64,000 bases of DNA, taken from Paraburkholderia phytofirmans PsJN. Lineage in GTDB: Bacteria > Pseudomonadota > Gammaproteobacteria > Burkholderiales > Burkholderiaceae. Location of the stretch: NCBI RefSeq assembly GCF_000020125.1, contig NC_010676.1, forward strand, positions 2,480,001-2,544,000, read 5' to 3'. This document shows, in pieces, positions 54,355-63,664 of this stretch (positions are counted from its first letter, which is position 1; each line of letters begins with the position of its first letter). Position numbers and translations under genes: made by a program. Below the pieces are notes generated by a model that made no database searches, was not told where the DNA came from, and was given only the letters and a program-made list of their open reading frames with translations.

Positions 54355-55236
54355 ATGCTCAAAGTTACCAAGGCCATATTTCCGGTGGCGGGTCTCGGCA
54401 CCCGGTTCCTTCCCGCCACGAAGGCGAGCCCGAAAGAGATGCTCCCGATTGTCGACAAGCCGCTGATCCAGTACGCGGTGGAAGAGGCAATGGCGGCCGG
54501 CATCACCGAAATGATCTTCGTCACGGGCCGCAGCAAGCGCGCAATCGAAGACCACTTCGATAAGTCGTATGAAATCGAGGCGGAACTCGAGGCACGCGGC
54601 AAGGACAAGCTGCTGGAACTCGTGCGCAGCATCAAGCCGAGCCATGTGGACTGCTTCTACGTGCGTCAGCCGGAAGCATTGGGTTTGGGCCACGCGGTGA
54701 TGTGCGCCGAAAAGCTCGTGGGCGACAACCCGTTCGCCGTCATTCTCGCGGACGACTTGCTGTACGGCACGCCACCCGTTATGACGCAAATGATCGAAGT
54801 GTTCGACCACTATCACAGCTCGGTGATCGGCGTCGAAGAGATTCCGGCAGAGGAGACCAGGTCGTACGGGATTGTCGACGGCAAGAAATGGGAAGACTCG
54901 ATCATCAAGATGTCGCGCATTGTCGAGAAGCCGGAACCGAGCATGGCGCCGTCGAATCTCGGCGTGGTGGGACGCTATGTGCTGAAGCCGCGCATCTTCG
55001 AACATCTGCGTGCATTGAAGCCGGGCGCGGGCGGCGAATTGCAGCTCACGGACGCAATTCAGTCGCTGCTCGCCGACGAACAGGTGCTCGCGTACAAGTA
55101 TCACGGCACGCGTTTCGACTGCGGCAGCAAGCTGGGTTATCTCAAGGCGACCGTCGAGTTCGCCTTACGTCACCCGGAAGTGGCCGCCGATTTCGAAGGG
55201 TACCTGCTTGCGCGCTCGCCAGTACCCGCATGCTGA
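54355..55236 (+). CDS. galU: UTP-glucose-1-phosphate uridylyltransferase
   Basis: A 293-residue nucleotidyltransferase that makes UDP-glucose for exopolysaccharide and LPS. It begins KAIFPVAGLGTRFLPATKASPKEMLPIVDKPLIQYAVEEA, with the later blocks AVILADDLL, IVEKPEPSMAPSNLGVVGRYVL and FDCGSKLGYLKATVEFAL. Length and motifs are normal. Confidence 0.95.
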   Translation: MLKVTKAIFPVAGLGTRFLPATKASPKEMLPIVDKPLIQYAVEEAMAAGITEMIFVTGRSKRAIEDHFDKSYEIEAELEARGKDKLLELVRSIKPSHVDCFYVRQPEALGLGHAVMCAEKLVGDNPFAVILADDLLYGTPPVMTQMIEVFDHYHSSVIGVEEIPAEETRSYGIVDGKKWEDSIIKMSRIVEKPEPSMAPSNLGVVGRYVLKPRIFEHLRALKPGAGGELQLTDAIQSLLADEQVLAYKYHGTRFDCGSKLGYLKATVEFALRHPEVAADFEGYLLARSPVPAC

Positions 55237-55477
55237 CAGACTGATCCGTCGCGACACGGCCAACACGCCACCATCGATTTCGCGAAAAAAAAGAATAGGC
55301 GTTCGGCCGACGGCCCGTGAGTCTTGACGATATCGGCCAAGACTATGGTTCATTCAGCCGCGCCGTCGTGCCGCTAGCGTTGCATCGGTACTATCGAGAC
55401 CTGTCGGCTCGACCCTCGACGTCGAACGGGTGATCTTCAATCCAAGGCGGTTTAACGTAGCGGGTGCACAGAAAGTC

Positions 55478-55786
55478 ATGGTCGAGTTTATTCCAGAGTA
55501 TCTGGTCCGCGAACAGGCAGCCGTCGGCGCGCTCGTATTGTTCGCCATTCTGCGCATTGTTTCCGCTGCTGTCGCCGTCGAGAAGGGCTGGCGCATATCC
55601 GTCGCGCAATCCTATTGCATAGCGATTGCAGTACTTTACTGTCTACCCCAGTTATTCGATCTGTTCATGCATTCGTATGGAATGCAGGCTGCGGCTGCGG
55701 CCGCCGAACTCGAAGGCAAAGCGGCGGGCTCGGCGATTGCACTCTTTTTCGCGCCTATTCTGAGTCACAAGCTCGGCTACGAATAG
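55478..55786 (+). CDS. Small membrane protein of unknown function
   Basis: A protein of about 102 residues from ATG 55478; a GTG at 55430 is also in frame. It has two or three hydrophobic segments (AAVGALVLFAILRIVSAAVAV; SYCIAIAVLYCLPQLFDLFM; AGSAIALFFAPILS), so it is probably an inner-membrane protein. No known motif. A weak terminator-like hairpin follows its stop. Confidence 0.5.
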   Translation: MVEFIPEYLVREQAAVGALVLFAILRIVSAAVAVEKGWRISVAQSYCIAIAVLYCLPQLFDLFMHSYGMQAAAAAAELEGKAAGSAIALFFAPILSHKLGYE

Positions 55787-55787
55787 A

Positions 55788-55820
55788 AACCCCTCACGTT
55801 TCAAGTCCTCGTGGGTTTTT
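55788..55820 (+). terminator. Possible terminator after the small membrane protein gene
   Basis: An imperfect stem (AAACCCC-TCACG side against CGTGGGTTT side, with a small bulge) and a run of five T residues. Confidence 0.45.
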
Positions 55821-55851
55821 CGACAAGTCGCGATCAATCTGATGGCGAGGG

Positions 55852-58593
55852 TTACCGCACTGCCGCCGCAGCAGCATCCTCCCCCACTGCCGAATCCGCC
55901 GACGCAACATCGGCCGCAACATGCGACAGCTTCATCATGCGCGGCTGAAGCAGCAGCGCGACGAGCCCGCTCCACCCGGTCTGGTGCGAAGCCCCGACGC
56001 CGCGTCCGTTGTCACCGTGAAAGTACTCATGAAACAAGATGAGATCCTGCGAACGCGGGTCGGCTTGCAGCATCGGATAAGCCGCCATCACGGGCCGCAC
56101 ACCTTGTGCATTCTTGAGAAAGAGCGTGGTGACGCGCCGCGCAAGGTCGTCGGCAATCTCGCTCAGCGAGAAAAGGTTTCCCGATCCTGTCGGATAGTCG
56201 ACGCGAAACTCATCGCCGTAGTAGCGATAGAACTCATACAACGATTCGATCAGCAGGTAGTTGACGGGTATCCAGACCGGCCCGCGCCAGTTCGAATTGC
56301 CGCCGAAAACACGCGAGTCCGATTCAGCCGGCTGGTATTGAATGCAGACTTTCACGCCGTCATGGTCGAACACATAAGGTGCATCGCGATGCACGAGCGA
56401 CAGCGCCCGCACGCCATGCTCGGAGAGAAACTCGTTTTCATCGAGCGCGCGGCGCAGCAGTGTTTTCATCCGGTGTCCGCGCAACAGCGACAGCAGCGTG
56501 GTATTGCCCTTGCCCGGCTCGGTCCAGCGCGACACCAGCTTGGCCAGATTCGGCCGATGATCGAGGAACCAGGCCAGCCGTTCGCGCAATCCCGGCAAAT
56601 GGCCATACACGCGATCTTCGAGCACGTGAACAGCGAACAGCGGGATCAGCCCGACGATCGAACGAATGCGCATCGGCACACGGGCGCCGTTCGGAAGGTG
56701 GAGTACGTCGTAGAAGAATTCGTCTTGTCCGTCCCATAGCCCCGTTTTGCACCCTTCGTCGCAACTGACCGCTTCCGCGATATACAGAAAGTGCTCGAAG
56801 AACTTCACTGCAATTTCGACATACGCGCTGTTCGTCATGGCCAGTTCCAGGCCGATCTGCATCAGATCTAGCGCGTACGAGGCCATCCATGCCGTGCCAT
56901 CGGCCTGATCGATGCGGCCGCCGGTAGGCAGTGGCGAAGACCGGTCGAAGATGCCCACGTTGTCGAGCCCAAGAAAGCCGCCCTGAAAGATGTTGCGATC
57001 ATCCGCGTCCTTGCGGTTGACCCACCACGAGAAATTGAGCAGGAGTTTGTGAAACATGACTTCAAGAAACTCGTGATCGCCAACGCCCGTCACCTCGCGG
57101 TCGAGTTCGTACACACGCCATGTGGCCCACGCATGAACCGGCGGATTGGCATCGCCGAATGCCCACTCGTAAGCGGGCAATTGGCCGTTCGGATGCATAT
57201 AGCGCTCCTTCACGAGCAGAAGCAATTGCTTCTTCGCGAAGTCGGGATCGATCATAGCGAACGCGACTGCATGAAATGCGAGATCCCACGACGCGTACCA
57301 TGGGTACTCCCACTTATCCGGCATCGACACGATGTCGCCATTGCACATGTGCCGCCAGTCCGCATTGCGGCCGTGCCTGCGTGCTCTCGGCGGCGGCGGC
57401 TGGCCGGGGTCGCCGTCGTGCCAGCGCGTCACGTCGAACTGGTAGTACTGCTTCGACCACAACATGCCGGCGAGTGCCTGACGCTGCACGAGCCGCGCAT
57501 CGGCGTCTGCAATGTCGTGCTGAAGCGCCGCATAGAATTCGTCGGCTTCCGCTTGCCGGCGCGTGAAGAGCGCTTGCATGTCGAGAGGCGCGGCATCCGC
57601 AGCCGCTTCGGGACGCCAGCGCAGATACACGACCGAGCGCTCATGAGGCGCGAATTGCAGGCTCACATGCGCGGCGGCACGAGTGCCCTTGTCGCGCCGG
57701 ACGGCCTGCTCGTCGCCGTCGACGAGGTAGTCATTGAAGCCGTCCTTGAACGGCCCCGCTCCATCGATACCGAAAATACGGCGTACATTCGTTTCGTTTT
57801 CGCAGAAGAGCCACTCGATCGGCTGTTGCGCTGACGCCGTGACGATCATCGTGGCGTGCGCGGGATGGCGCGCGATAACGCGCGTCCCATTCTCTGTATT
57901 CGACTCCAGCGTAAGCGCCGGCTTGCCGGGCTTGCCCGACCAGGCCCATCTGTTGCGCGCCCAGAATTGCGGTAACAGATGAAGCGCCGCGCGCTGATCC
58001 GCTCGGTTTTCGACGGTCACGCGCATCACGATATCGTCGGGAGTGTGCTTCGCGTACTCGACGCAAACGTCGAAGTAGCGGTTATCGTCGAACACGCCCG
58101 TATCGAGAATTTCATATTCGGGCTGTTCCGCGCCGCGCCGCAGATTTTCGTCAATGAGGTCCTGGTACGGGTACGCGTCTTGAGGATACTTGTACAGCAT
58201 CTTCATGTAGGAATGCGTCGGCGTGCCGTCGAGATAGAAGTAAAGCTCCTTCACGTCCTCGCCGTGATTGCCTTGCTCGTTCGCTAAGCCGAAGAGCCGT
58301 TCCTTGATGATCGGATCGTGCCCGTTCCAGAGCGCGAGCGATACGCACCAGTCGAGCGGGTCGTTGCCGAATCCGGCAATGCCGTCCTCGCCCCAGCGGT
58401 ACATGCGGCTGCGCGCATGATCGTGCGGAAAGTAGTCCCATGCGGTGCCGTATTCGCTATAGTCTTCGCGAACAGTGCCCCATTGCCGCTCGCTCAGATA
58501 AGGCCCCCAACGGCGCCAGCGGTCGAGCTCCGGGCCATGGAGCCGGGCACCTTCCGTCGACTGGAGCAGATTGATTGCGCGTAGCGGTGGCAT
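55852..58593 (-). CDS. GH63-like glucosidase (MGH1-like glycoside hydrolase)
   Basis: A protein of about 913 residues from ATG 58593, which has GGGAGG five bases upstream; the frame is open to 58821, but that part is low-quality. The N-terminal half is beta-rich; the C-terminal half is an alpha/alpha-barrel with WEYPWYASWDLAFHAVAFAMIDPDFAKKQL, PAYEWAFGDANPPVHAWA, and NWRGPVWIPVNYLLIESLYEF, the patterns of GH63-type enzymes that act on alpha-glucosyl or glucosylglycerate-type substrates. No signal peptide is seen, so it is cytoplasmic. The substrate is uncertain. It is divergent from psuG. Confidence 0.82.
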   Translation of the reverse strand: MPPLRAINLLQSTEGARLHGPELDRWRRWGPYLSERQWGTVREDYSEYGTAWDYFPHDHARSRMYRWGEDGIAGFGNDPLDWCVSLALWNGHDPIIKERLFGLANEQGNHGEDVKELYFYLDGTPTHSYMKMLYKYPQDAYPYQDLIDENLRRGAEQPEYEILDTGVFDDNRYFDVCVEYAKHTPDDIVMRVTVENRADQRAALHLLPQFWARNRWAWSGKPGKPALTLESNTENGTRVIARHPAHATMIVTASAQQPIEWLFCENETNVRRIFGIDGAGPFKDGFNDYLVDGDEQAVRRDKGTRAAAHVSLQFAPHERSVVYLRWRPEAAADAAPLDMQALFTRRQAEADEFYAALQHDIADADARLVQRQALAGMLWSKQYYQFDVTRWHDGDPGQPPPPRARRHGRNADWRHMCNGDIVSMPDKWEYPWYASWDLAFHAVAFAMIDPDFAKKQLLLLVKERYMHPNGQLPAYEWAFGDANPPVHAWATWRVYELDREVTGVGDHEFLEVMFHKLLLNFSWWVNRKDADDRNIFQGGFLGLDNVGIFDRSSPLPTGGRIDQADGTAWMASYALDLMQIGLELAMTNSAYVEIAVKFFEHFLYIAEAVSCDEGCKTGLWDGQDEFFYDVLHLPNGARVPMRIRSIVGLIPLFAVHVLEDRVYGHLPGLRERLAWFLDHRPNLAKLVSRWTEPGKGNTTLLSLLRGHRMKTLLRRALDENEFLSEHGVRALSLVHRDAPYVFDHDGVKVCIQYQPAESDSRVFGGNSNWRGPVWIPVNYLLIESLYEFYRYYGDEFRVDYPTGSGNLFSLSEIADDLARRVTTLFLKNAQGVRPVMAAYPMLQADPRSQDLILFHEYFHGDNGRGVGASHQTGWSGLVALLLQPRMMKLSHVAADVASADSAVGEDAAAAAVR

Positions 58594-58713
58594 GGAACCT
58601 CCCGACCCGACATTGACCATCCTAATGATAAGCGCCATCGCATCGCAACGAGTGAACCCTGGAGCCGCCCCCTGTTGCATACTTGAACGCAATAAACCGC
58701 CGGGAACATCGCG

Positions 58714-59667
58714 ATGATTACGGATCCTGCTCGCTCGTGGTTGAGTTTCAGCGCACCTGTGGCCGCTGCGCAAGCCGCCGGCCGCCCGCTCGTGGCGCTG
58801 GAATCGACCATCATCGCTCACGGCATGCCCTATCCGGAGAACGTTCGCACTGCGCGCGAAGTGGAGGCCGTAATCCGCAGCCTGGGCGCCGAACCGGCGA
58901 CTATCGCATTGATCGACGGGCGAATCCGCATCGGTCTTTCAAACGACGAACTGGAACTGCTTGGGCGCTCGGACCAGGTACACAAGGTCAGCCGCCGCGA
59001 CCTGCCAGCCGTGCTGGCCGCCGGCGGGCTTGGCGCCACGACAGTGGCTGGCACGATGATATGCGCTGCCCTGGCCGGCATCGAGGTATTCGTGACCGGA
59101 GGCATTGGCGGGGTGCACCGGGGTGCGCCGGAAACCTTCGACATTTCGGCCGACCTGCAGGAACTGGCGAAGACATCAGTGGCGGTGGTCTGCGCGGGGG
59201 CGAAGTCCATTCTGGACATTGGACTCACGTTGGAATATCTGGAAACGCACGGCGTGCCGGTGCTCAGTTGCGAGCAGGACAATTTCGCCGCGTTTTACAC
59301 GCGCGACAGCGGTTTTCGCGCGGACTTCAGGCTGGACGATGCGGCGCAGCAGGCACGCTTCATCCGGACCAAGTGGGACTTGGGGCTCGTCGGCGGCGTG
59401 GTATTGAGCACGCCGGTGCCGGAAGCGGCAGCGATGAAGTCCGAGGAGATCGACGCGCTGACCCAGCAGGCGCTCGCCGAGGCCGCGGCGAAAGGTATCG
59501 CCGGTAAGGCCGTGACGCCCTTCCTGCTGGCTCGTATCAAGGCATTGACGAGTGGACGCAGCCTGGCGACAAACATTGCGCTCATCAAACACAATGCCGA
59601 GGTCGGGGCGAGATTGGCGCTGGCGTTGGCACATGCCGGGCGCGGGGCCTGTTCAAATGGCCGATGA
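58714..59667 (+). CDS. psuG: Pseudouridine-5'-phosphate glycosidase
   Basis: A 317-residue enzyme that reversibly splits pseudouridine-5'-phosphate to uracil and ribose-5-phosphate. The family blocks PLVALESTIIAHGMPYPEN, TVAGTMICAALAGIEVFVTGGIGGVHRGA and VVCAGAKSILDIGLTLEYLETHGVPV are all present. No psuK kinase gene lies next to it, which is unusual since the two are often paired. Confidence 0.93.
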   Translation: MITDPARSWLSFSAPVAAAQAAGRPLVALESTIIAHGMPYPENVRTAREVEAVIRSLGAEPATIALIDGRIRIGLSNDELELLGRSDQVHKVSRRDLPAVLAAGGLGATTVAGTMICAALAGIEVFVTGGIGGVHRGAPETFDISADLQELAKTSVAVVCAGAKSILDIGLTLEYLETHGVPVLSCEQDNFAAFYTRDSGFRADFRLDDAAQQARFIRTKWDLGLVGGVVLSTPVPEAAAMKSEEIDALTQQALAEAAAKGIAGKAVTPFLLARIKALTSGRSLATNIALIKHNAEVGARLALALAHAGRGACSNGR

Positions 59668-59738
59668 CCTCGTCCTTTGTTTGAGCCCGTGAGGCACTAT
59701 AGTGAAGACAACCTTCACTCCACGGCAAGAGGGCTTCC

Positions 59739-60188
59739 ATGATCGCATGCAACCGTCGCACCTGGGCCAACGGGCTTCTGGTCGCTACATTGCTCTATTT
59801 CCCAACGGCCCACGCCCAACTCGGCAATCTTCTCAATCAGGGCGGAAACGGCGCGGCCGCAGGTGGACTTGGCAGCCTGGGCGGTTTAGGCAGTGGGTTG
59901 TCGTTGCAGTCGCTAACGTCCGGCAGCACGGGCAATGTCGCGGGCGTGCTTGAATTTTGTATCAAGAACAACTATCTCGGCGGCGGCGCGTCGTCGGTCA
60001 AAGATGGGCTCATGAGCAAGCTGCCGGGCGGTTCATCGTCGAGCGACAGCGGGTACACCGACGGCGCCAAAGGCATCCTGAACAGCGGCGACGGTAAGCA
60101 GGTCGACTTGAGTGGCGGCGGCCTGAAGGAGCAGATCACGAAACAGGTCTGCGACAAGATTCTGGCCCAAGGGAAATCTTTGCTTTGA
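59739..60188 (+). CDS. DUF2501 family secreted protein (YjjA-like)
   Basis: A 149-residue protein with a signal peptide (WANGLLVATLLYFPTAHA), a glycine- and serine-rich middle, and a C-terminal segment (AGVLEFCIKNNYLGGGASSVKDGLMSKL; LKEQITKQVCDKILAQGKSLL) that matches the DUF2501 family. Two cysteines (in EFCIK and KQVCDK) could form a disulphide in the periplasm. Function unknown. Confidence 0.82.
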   Translation: MIACNRRTWANGLLVATLLYFPTAHAQLGNLLNQGGNGAAAGGLGSLGGLGSGLSLQSLTSGSTGNVAGVLEFCIKNNYLGGGASSVKDGLMSKLPGGSSSSDSGYTDGAKGILNSGDGKQVDLSGGGLKEQITKQVCDKILAQGKSLL

Positions 60189-60288
60189 GCGAGTGACGAC
60201 GGTCGCCACGTAAAGCGGGTGGCAGACTTCGTTCGCGTAGCGAGCGGCCACACGACATCGAATTCGTGTGCGACATCGCTCGCTAAGT

Positions 60289-60492
60289 TCAGGCCGGCAG
60301 CTTGCCTTTCCTGCGTAACACGCCGACTACCTCTTCGATACTCGCGTTCTTCAGCAGGCGGCCACCGGCCGCCGTCCGTTCGGCGTTGATGGCATCGATG
60401 CTCCGCTGCATCGCGGAAGCCTTGGCCGTGATATAGACGGCCATGCCATAACCAAAGCGCTCAATCAGATCGTTACGCAGGAAGGTTTTCAT
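60289..60492 (-). CDS. Small protein of unknown function with an upstream Fur-box-like site
   Basis: A 67-residue basic, helical protein (MKTFLRNDLIERFGYGMAVYITAKASAM). The composition and length suggest a genuine small gene. A Fur-box-like dyad lies 37 bases upstream of the start, so it may be induced under iron limitation. No known family recognised. Confidence 0.55.
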   Translation of the reverse strand: MKTFLRNDLIERFGYGMAVYITAKASAMQRSIDAINAERTAAGGRLLKNASIEEVVGVLRRKGKLPA

Positions 60493-60528
60493 AGTTCAGC
60501 ACGACAGCGAAACCAGCAGTTTATACGC

Positions 60529-60548
60529 AATTGAGAATCATTCGCAAT
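60529..60548. promoter_or_regulatory. Fur-box-like dyad
   Basis: AATTGAGAATCATTCGCAAT is close to the proteobacterial Fur consensus (GAGAATCATTC core with AATT flanks). It lies between the 67-residue gene (minus strand) and open space to the right. Confidence 0.5.
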
Positions 60549-60779
60549 TATATAGGACTATGAGGATGACAAACGTGCCGGGCCGCCGAAGGGCAATACG
60601 TGCTGGCGCAAGCGTGGGACTTCTACAACTCGGAATCGAGCAGATGTCTCCCGATACTGCATCGCGCGAGCTCGCCAAAGAGCGCATGGGCTACCGGCAT
60701 GGTTCGTGGAGAGCGCCGGCCAATCTCATGACCGCCGGCATCTGTTCCATCGGGACGACCTTCGACCGGAACAGGCTAG

Positions 60780-62069
60780 TTAGTGCTCGAGTTTCACCGG
60801 CGTCATGCGCGGCATGAGCAAATGGATGATGCCGAGCGCGACCAGATAAGCCGATGCGCCGACAGCGAAGAGCACCCAATACTGACCGGTGCGCTGCAAC
60901 GTCTCGCCGATAACGCCCGAGTAAAAGAACGAGCCGATCATCCCTGCGACGCCGCCGATACCGACCACCGTGCCGACCATCCGGCGCGGAAACACGTCGC
61001 CGACCGTCGTGACGAGATTGGCCGACCATCCCTGATGAGCCGCCGCGGCGAGCCCGACAGCGAATACTGCGTACCAGAGGCTCTGAAAGAGCGAAAGTGT
61101 GGCAATCGGAAGGACGCACAGCGCGCAGACGCCCATCGCGATCTTGCGTGCGACATTAGGTTTGTGGGACCGCTGCATCAGCCGGGACGACAACCATCCT
61201 CCAGCCACACTGCCGACGGATGCCATCGTGTAAATGACGATCAACGGCAGCCCAAGATTGGCGATGTCGATGTGCCTCGACTCATTGAGCCATTTAGGCA
61301 GCCAGAACAAATAGAACCACCACACCGGATCGGTCAGCAGTTTGCCGAAGATGAACGCCCACGTTTCGCGGTACTTCAGCACCGAAAGCCAGCTCACGCG
61401 TTGCTCGACGCTCTCGTCCCGATCCGAGTTGATGTAGTCGAGCTCGCGCTTCGATACCGAGGCATGCTCCGCCGGAGGACGGTAGACGAGCAGCCACACC
61501 GCCAGCCACACGAAACCGGCCGCCCCTCCCGCAATGAATGTCGCGCGCCAGCCCCACATGACAGCGGCGATCGGTACGAATGCGGGCGCAACGATTCCGC
61601 CTACGGTTGCGCCCATGTTCCATAGGCCCGTGGCCAGCGCACGCTCCTTCTTCGGAAACCATAGCGCCGTGGTGCGAATGGCGACGGGGAAATTGGCCGC
61701 CTCGCCGAACCCGAGCAAACCGCGCACCGCTGCGAAGCCGGGGACGGTCGCCGCTATTGCGTGCAGCATCGCGGCGAGGCTCCACATCGCCATAGCGCCA
61801 CCGTAGACCACTTTGGTGCTGATCCGATCCGCGATACGGCCGAACGTCGCGAGACCCACCGCATAGGCGACCGTGAACACCATCACGGTCTGCGCGTACT
61901 GAACCTGAGTCCAGCCGATGTCTTTTTGCAGCAGCGGCGCGAGCAGCCCAAGCATCTGACGATCCATGTAGTTGATCGTCGTTGCAAAAAAGATGAGTGC
62001 GCAGATGGTCCACCTATATCGTCCGACGGCCGTTTGGTCGGCGACGGAACCGGCTTCTAATATTTTCAT
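60780..62069 (-). CDS. MFS transporter, hexuronate (ExuT-like) type
   Basis: A 429-residue ACS-family carrier with about 12 membrane helices. The N-terminal pattern RWTICALIFFATTINYMDRQMLGLLAPLLQKDIGW and FGRIADRISTKVVYGGAMAMWSLAAMLHAIA, and the LGFGEAANFPVAIRTTALWFPKKERALATGLWNMGATVGGI block, are those of ExuT-like uptake systems. GGAG lies six bases before ATG 62069. It is followed upstream by a second ACS carrier in the same direction, and beyond that glucarate dehydratase; all may belong to sugar-acid use. Confidence 0.86.
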   Translation of the reverse strand: MKILEAGSVADQTAVGRYRWTICALIFFATTINYMDRQMLGLLAPLLQKDIGWTQVQYAQTVMVFTVAYAVGLATFGRIADRISTKVVYGGAMAMWSLAAMLHAIAATVPGFAAVRGLLGFGEAANFPVAIRTTALWFPKKERALATGLWNMGATVGGIVAPAFVPIAAVMWGWRATFIAGGAAGFVWLAVWLLVYRPPAEHASVSKRELDYINSDRDESVEQRVSWLSVLKYRETWAFIFGKLLTDPVWWFYLFWLPKWLNESRHIDIANLGLPLIVIYTMASVGSVAGGWLSSRLMQRSHKPNVARKIAMGVCALCVLPIATLSLFQSLWYAVFAVGLAAAAHQGWSANLVTTVGDVFPRRMVGTVVGIGGVAGMIGSFFYSGVIGETLQRTGQYWVLFAVGASAYLVALGIIHLLMPRMTPVKLEH

Positions 62070-62115
62070 CGTGTCTCCGGGAGTTTCTAATCAGGCAAAC
62101 TGGTTCACGTATCGC

Positions 62116-63444
62116 CTACAGCGCGAGGGCGGACCGCCCCTCGCGAGGCTTCATCCGGGAAAAGAAGACGACCCCGGCGGCCACCACAGACATCACGGCC
62201 AGCCCGGTGAGACCGCCTTCGATCGAGCCGGTTTTCTGCTCCAGCAAGCCGAAGGCCGCCGGCGCAACGAAGCCGCCGAGATTACCGATCGAATTGATCA
62301 GCGCCAGCACCGCCGCTGAAATGCGCGCGTCCAGGTAGCCCTGCGGAATCGGCCAGAACAACGCCGACGCGGCTTTAAAACCAATCGCCGCAAAGCAGAT
62401 CGCGACGAACGAGAACAATGGACTGCCCTGGCCAGCTGCATACATGCCGAGCGCGGCGATCAACAGCACGCACGCGACCCATGCCTGCTGAAACTTGAAG
62501 CGTGCCGCGAGCATCGCGAAGAGATACATCGCCACGATCGAGATCAGCCACGGGATCGAATTGAAGAGCCCGACCTGAAAATCGTTGAAATGGCCCATCT
62601 TGCGGATGATGCTGGGCAGCCAGAACGTTGCACCGTAAATCGTCAGCGATACCGAAAAATAGATCACACAGAAGATCAGAATCTGCGGGTCGCGCAGCAG
62701 AGTCCAGACGGACGGCATGACCGCATGCGCCGCGTCGCGTTCGCGCTGCTCCTCCTCTATCTCGGCGACAATCGCATTCTGCTCGGCGCTGCTCAGCCAT
62801 CTGGCGTCGCGCGGTTTCGAATCGAGCCAGAACCAGATGAAGCCGGCCAGCACGACCGAGGCCATGCCTTCGATCACGAACATCCACTGCCAGCCGTGCA
62901 GACCTCCGCCGCTGATCAGCATCAGTGCGCCGGAGATCGGCCCGGACAGTATCGAGGCGAGCGCCGAGCCGCTGAGAAAGATCGCCATCGCCTTGCCTCG
63001 CTCACCGCGTGGCAGCCATTGGGTGAAATAGAAGATGACGCCCGGAAAGAAGCCGGCCTCGGCGGCGCCGAGCAGCAAGCGCATTGCATAGAACGACGTC
63101 TCGCCGCGAACGAACGCCATGCCGACCGCGGCCAGACCCCACGTGAACATGATGCGCGTGAGCCAGGCCTTCGCGCCGAAGCGCTGCAACAGCATGTTCG
63201 ACGGCACTTCGAAGATCGCATAGCTGACGAAGAAAAGCCCCGCGCCAAGTCCATAGGCGGCGGCACCAATGCCGAGATCTGCGCTCAGATGCTGGCGGAC
63301 GAAGCCGATGTTCACCCGGTCGATGTAGTTGACGACGAACATCACAACGAAGAGCGGCAGCACATGCCACTTAATCTTGCGCACGGCGCTTGCGAGTGCA
63401 TCCGTTCGGTCCGGGCCGGCCGTGGCCGGAATGGATCTGCTCAT
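62116..63444 (-). CDS. MFS transporter, glucarate/galactonate-type ACS family
   Basis: A 442-residue carrier. The start is taken at ATG 63444 (AAAGGAGA seven bases upstream); the frame is open to 63504, but that part lies in the repeat region. Motifs: VVMFVVNYIDRVNIGFVRQHLSADLGIG, RFGAKAWLTRIMFTWGLAAVGMAFV, LLGAAEAGFFPGVIFYFTQWLPRGERGKAMAIF. The last motif is standard in the tartrate/4-hydroxyphenylacetate/glucarate carriers of the family. It is 46 bases before exuT-like 62069 in transcription order. The triple 49-bp repeat lies just upstream of its start. Confidence 0.86.
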   Translation of the reverse strand: MSRSIPATAGPDRTDALASAVRKIKWHVLPLFVVMFVVNYIDRVNIGFVRQHLSADLGIGAAAYGLGAGLFFVSYAIFEVPSNMLLQRFGAKAWLTRIMFTWGLAAVGMAFVRGETSFYAMRLLLGAAEAGFFPGVIFYFTQWLPRGERGKAMAIFLSGSALASILSGPISGALMLISGGGLHGWQWMFVIEGMASVVLAGFIWFWLDSKPRDARWLSSAEQNAIVAEIEEEQRERDAAHAVMPSVWTLLRDPQILIFCVIYFSVSLTIYGATFWLPSIIRKMGHFNDFQVGLFNSIPWLISIVAMYLFAMLAARFKFQQAWVACVLLIAALGMYAAGQGSPLFSFVAICFAAIGFKAASALFWPIPQGYLDARISAAVLALINSIGNLGGFVAPAAFGLLEQKTGSIEGGLTGLAVMSVVAAGVVFFSRMKPREGRSALAL

Positions 63445-63462
63445 CGGCTTGTCTCCTTTGTC

Positions 63463-63606
63463 GACAGCAGTTAGCGCTTTAGCGCTTACTGCTGTCCCAT
63501 GCACAGCGGTCGATCAGAGTTAGCGCTTTAGCGCTTACTCTGGTCCCATGCAAAGCGGTCGACCGCAGTTAGCGCTTTAGCGCTTACTGCGGCCCCATGC
63601 AAAGCG
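63463..63606. repeat. Three tandem 49-base repeats, each a LacI-like dyad with compensating arms
   Basis: Unit centres TTAGCGCTTTAGCGCTTA start at 63471, 63520 and 63569, with a period of exactly 49 bases. Each centre has two AGCGCT half-sites. The eight-base flanks are GACAGCAG/CTGCTGTC in unit 1, GATCAGAG/CTCTGGTC in unit 2 and GACCGCAG/CTGCGGCC in unit 3. The flanks differ between units but keep pairing within each unit. CCATGCAAAGCG-type spacers separate them. The array sits just upstream of the MFS gene start at 63444. Confidence 0.85.
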
Positions 63607-63664
63607 TTCCCATACAACATAGTTGCCGAGTGGCAATGCCCATCGCGCGGGACTCCCGCTTGAA

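Noticed and set aside
60560..60817. Plus-strand 85-residue frame right of the Fur-box-like site
   Set aside because: It runs into the end of the exuT-like gene, lacks a ribosome-binding site and has poor protein-like composition; at most a gene remnant.
63463..63606. CRISPR-like array
   Set aside because: Period is 49 bases with only three units, spacers are near-identical, and there are no cas genes; operator/hairpin repeats fit better.
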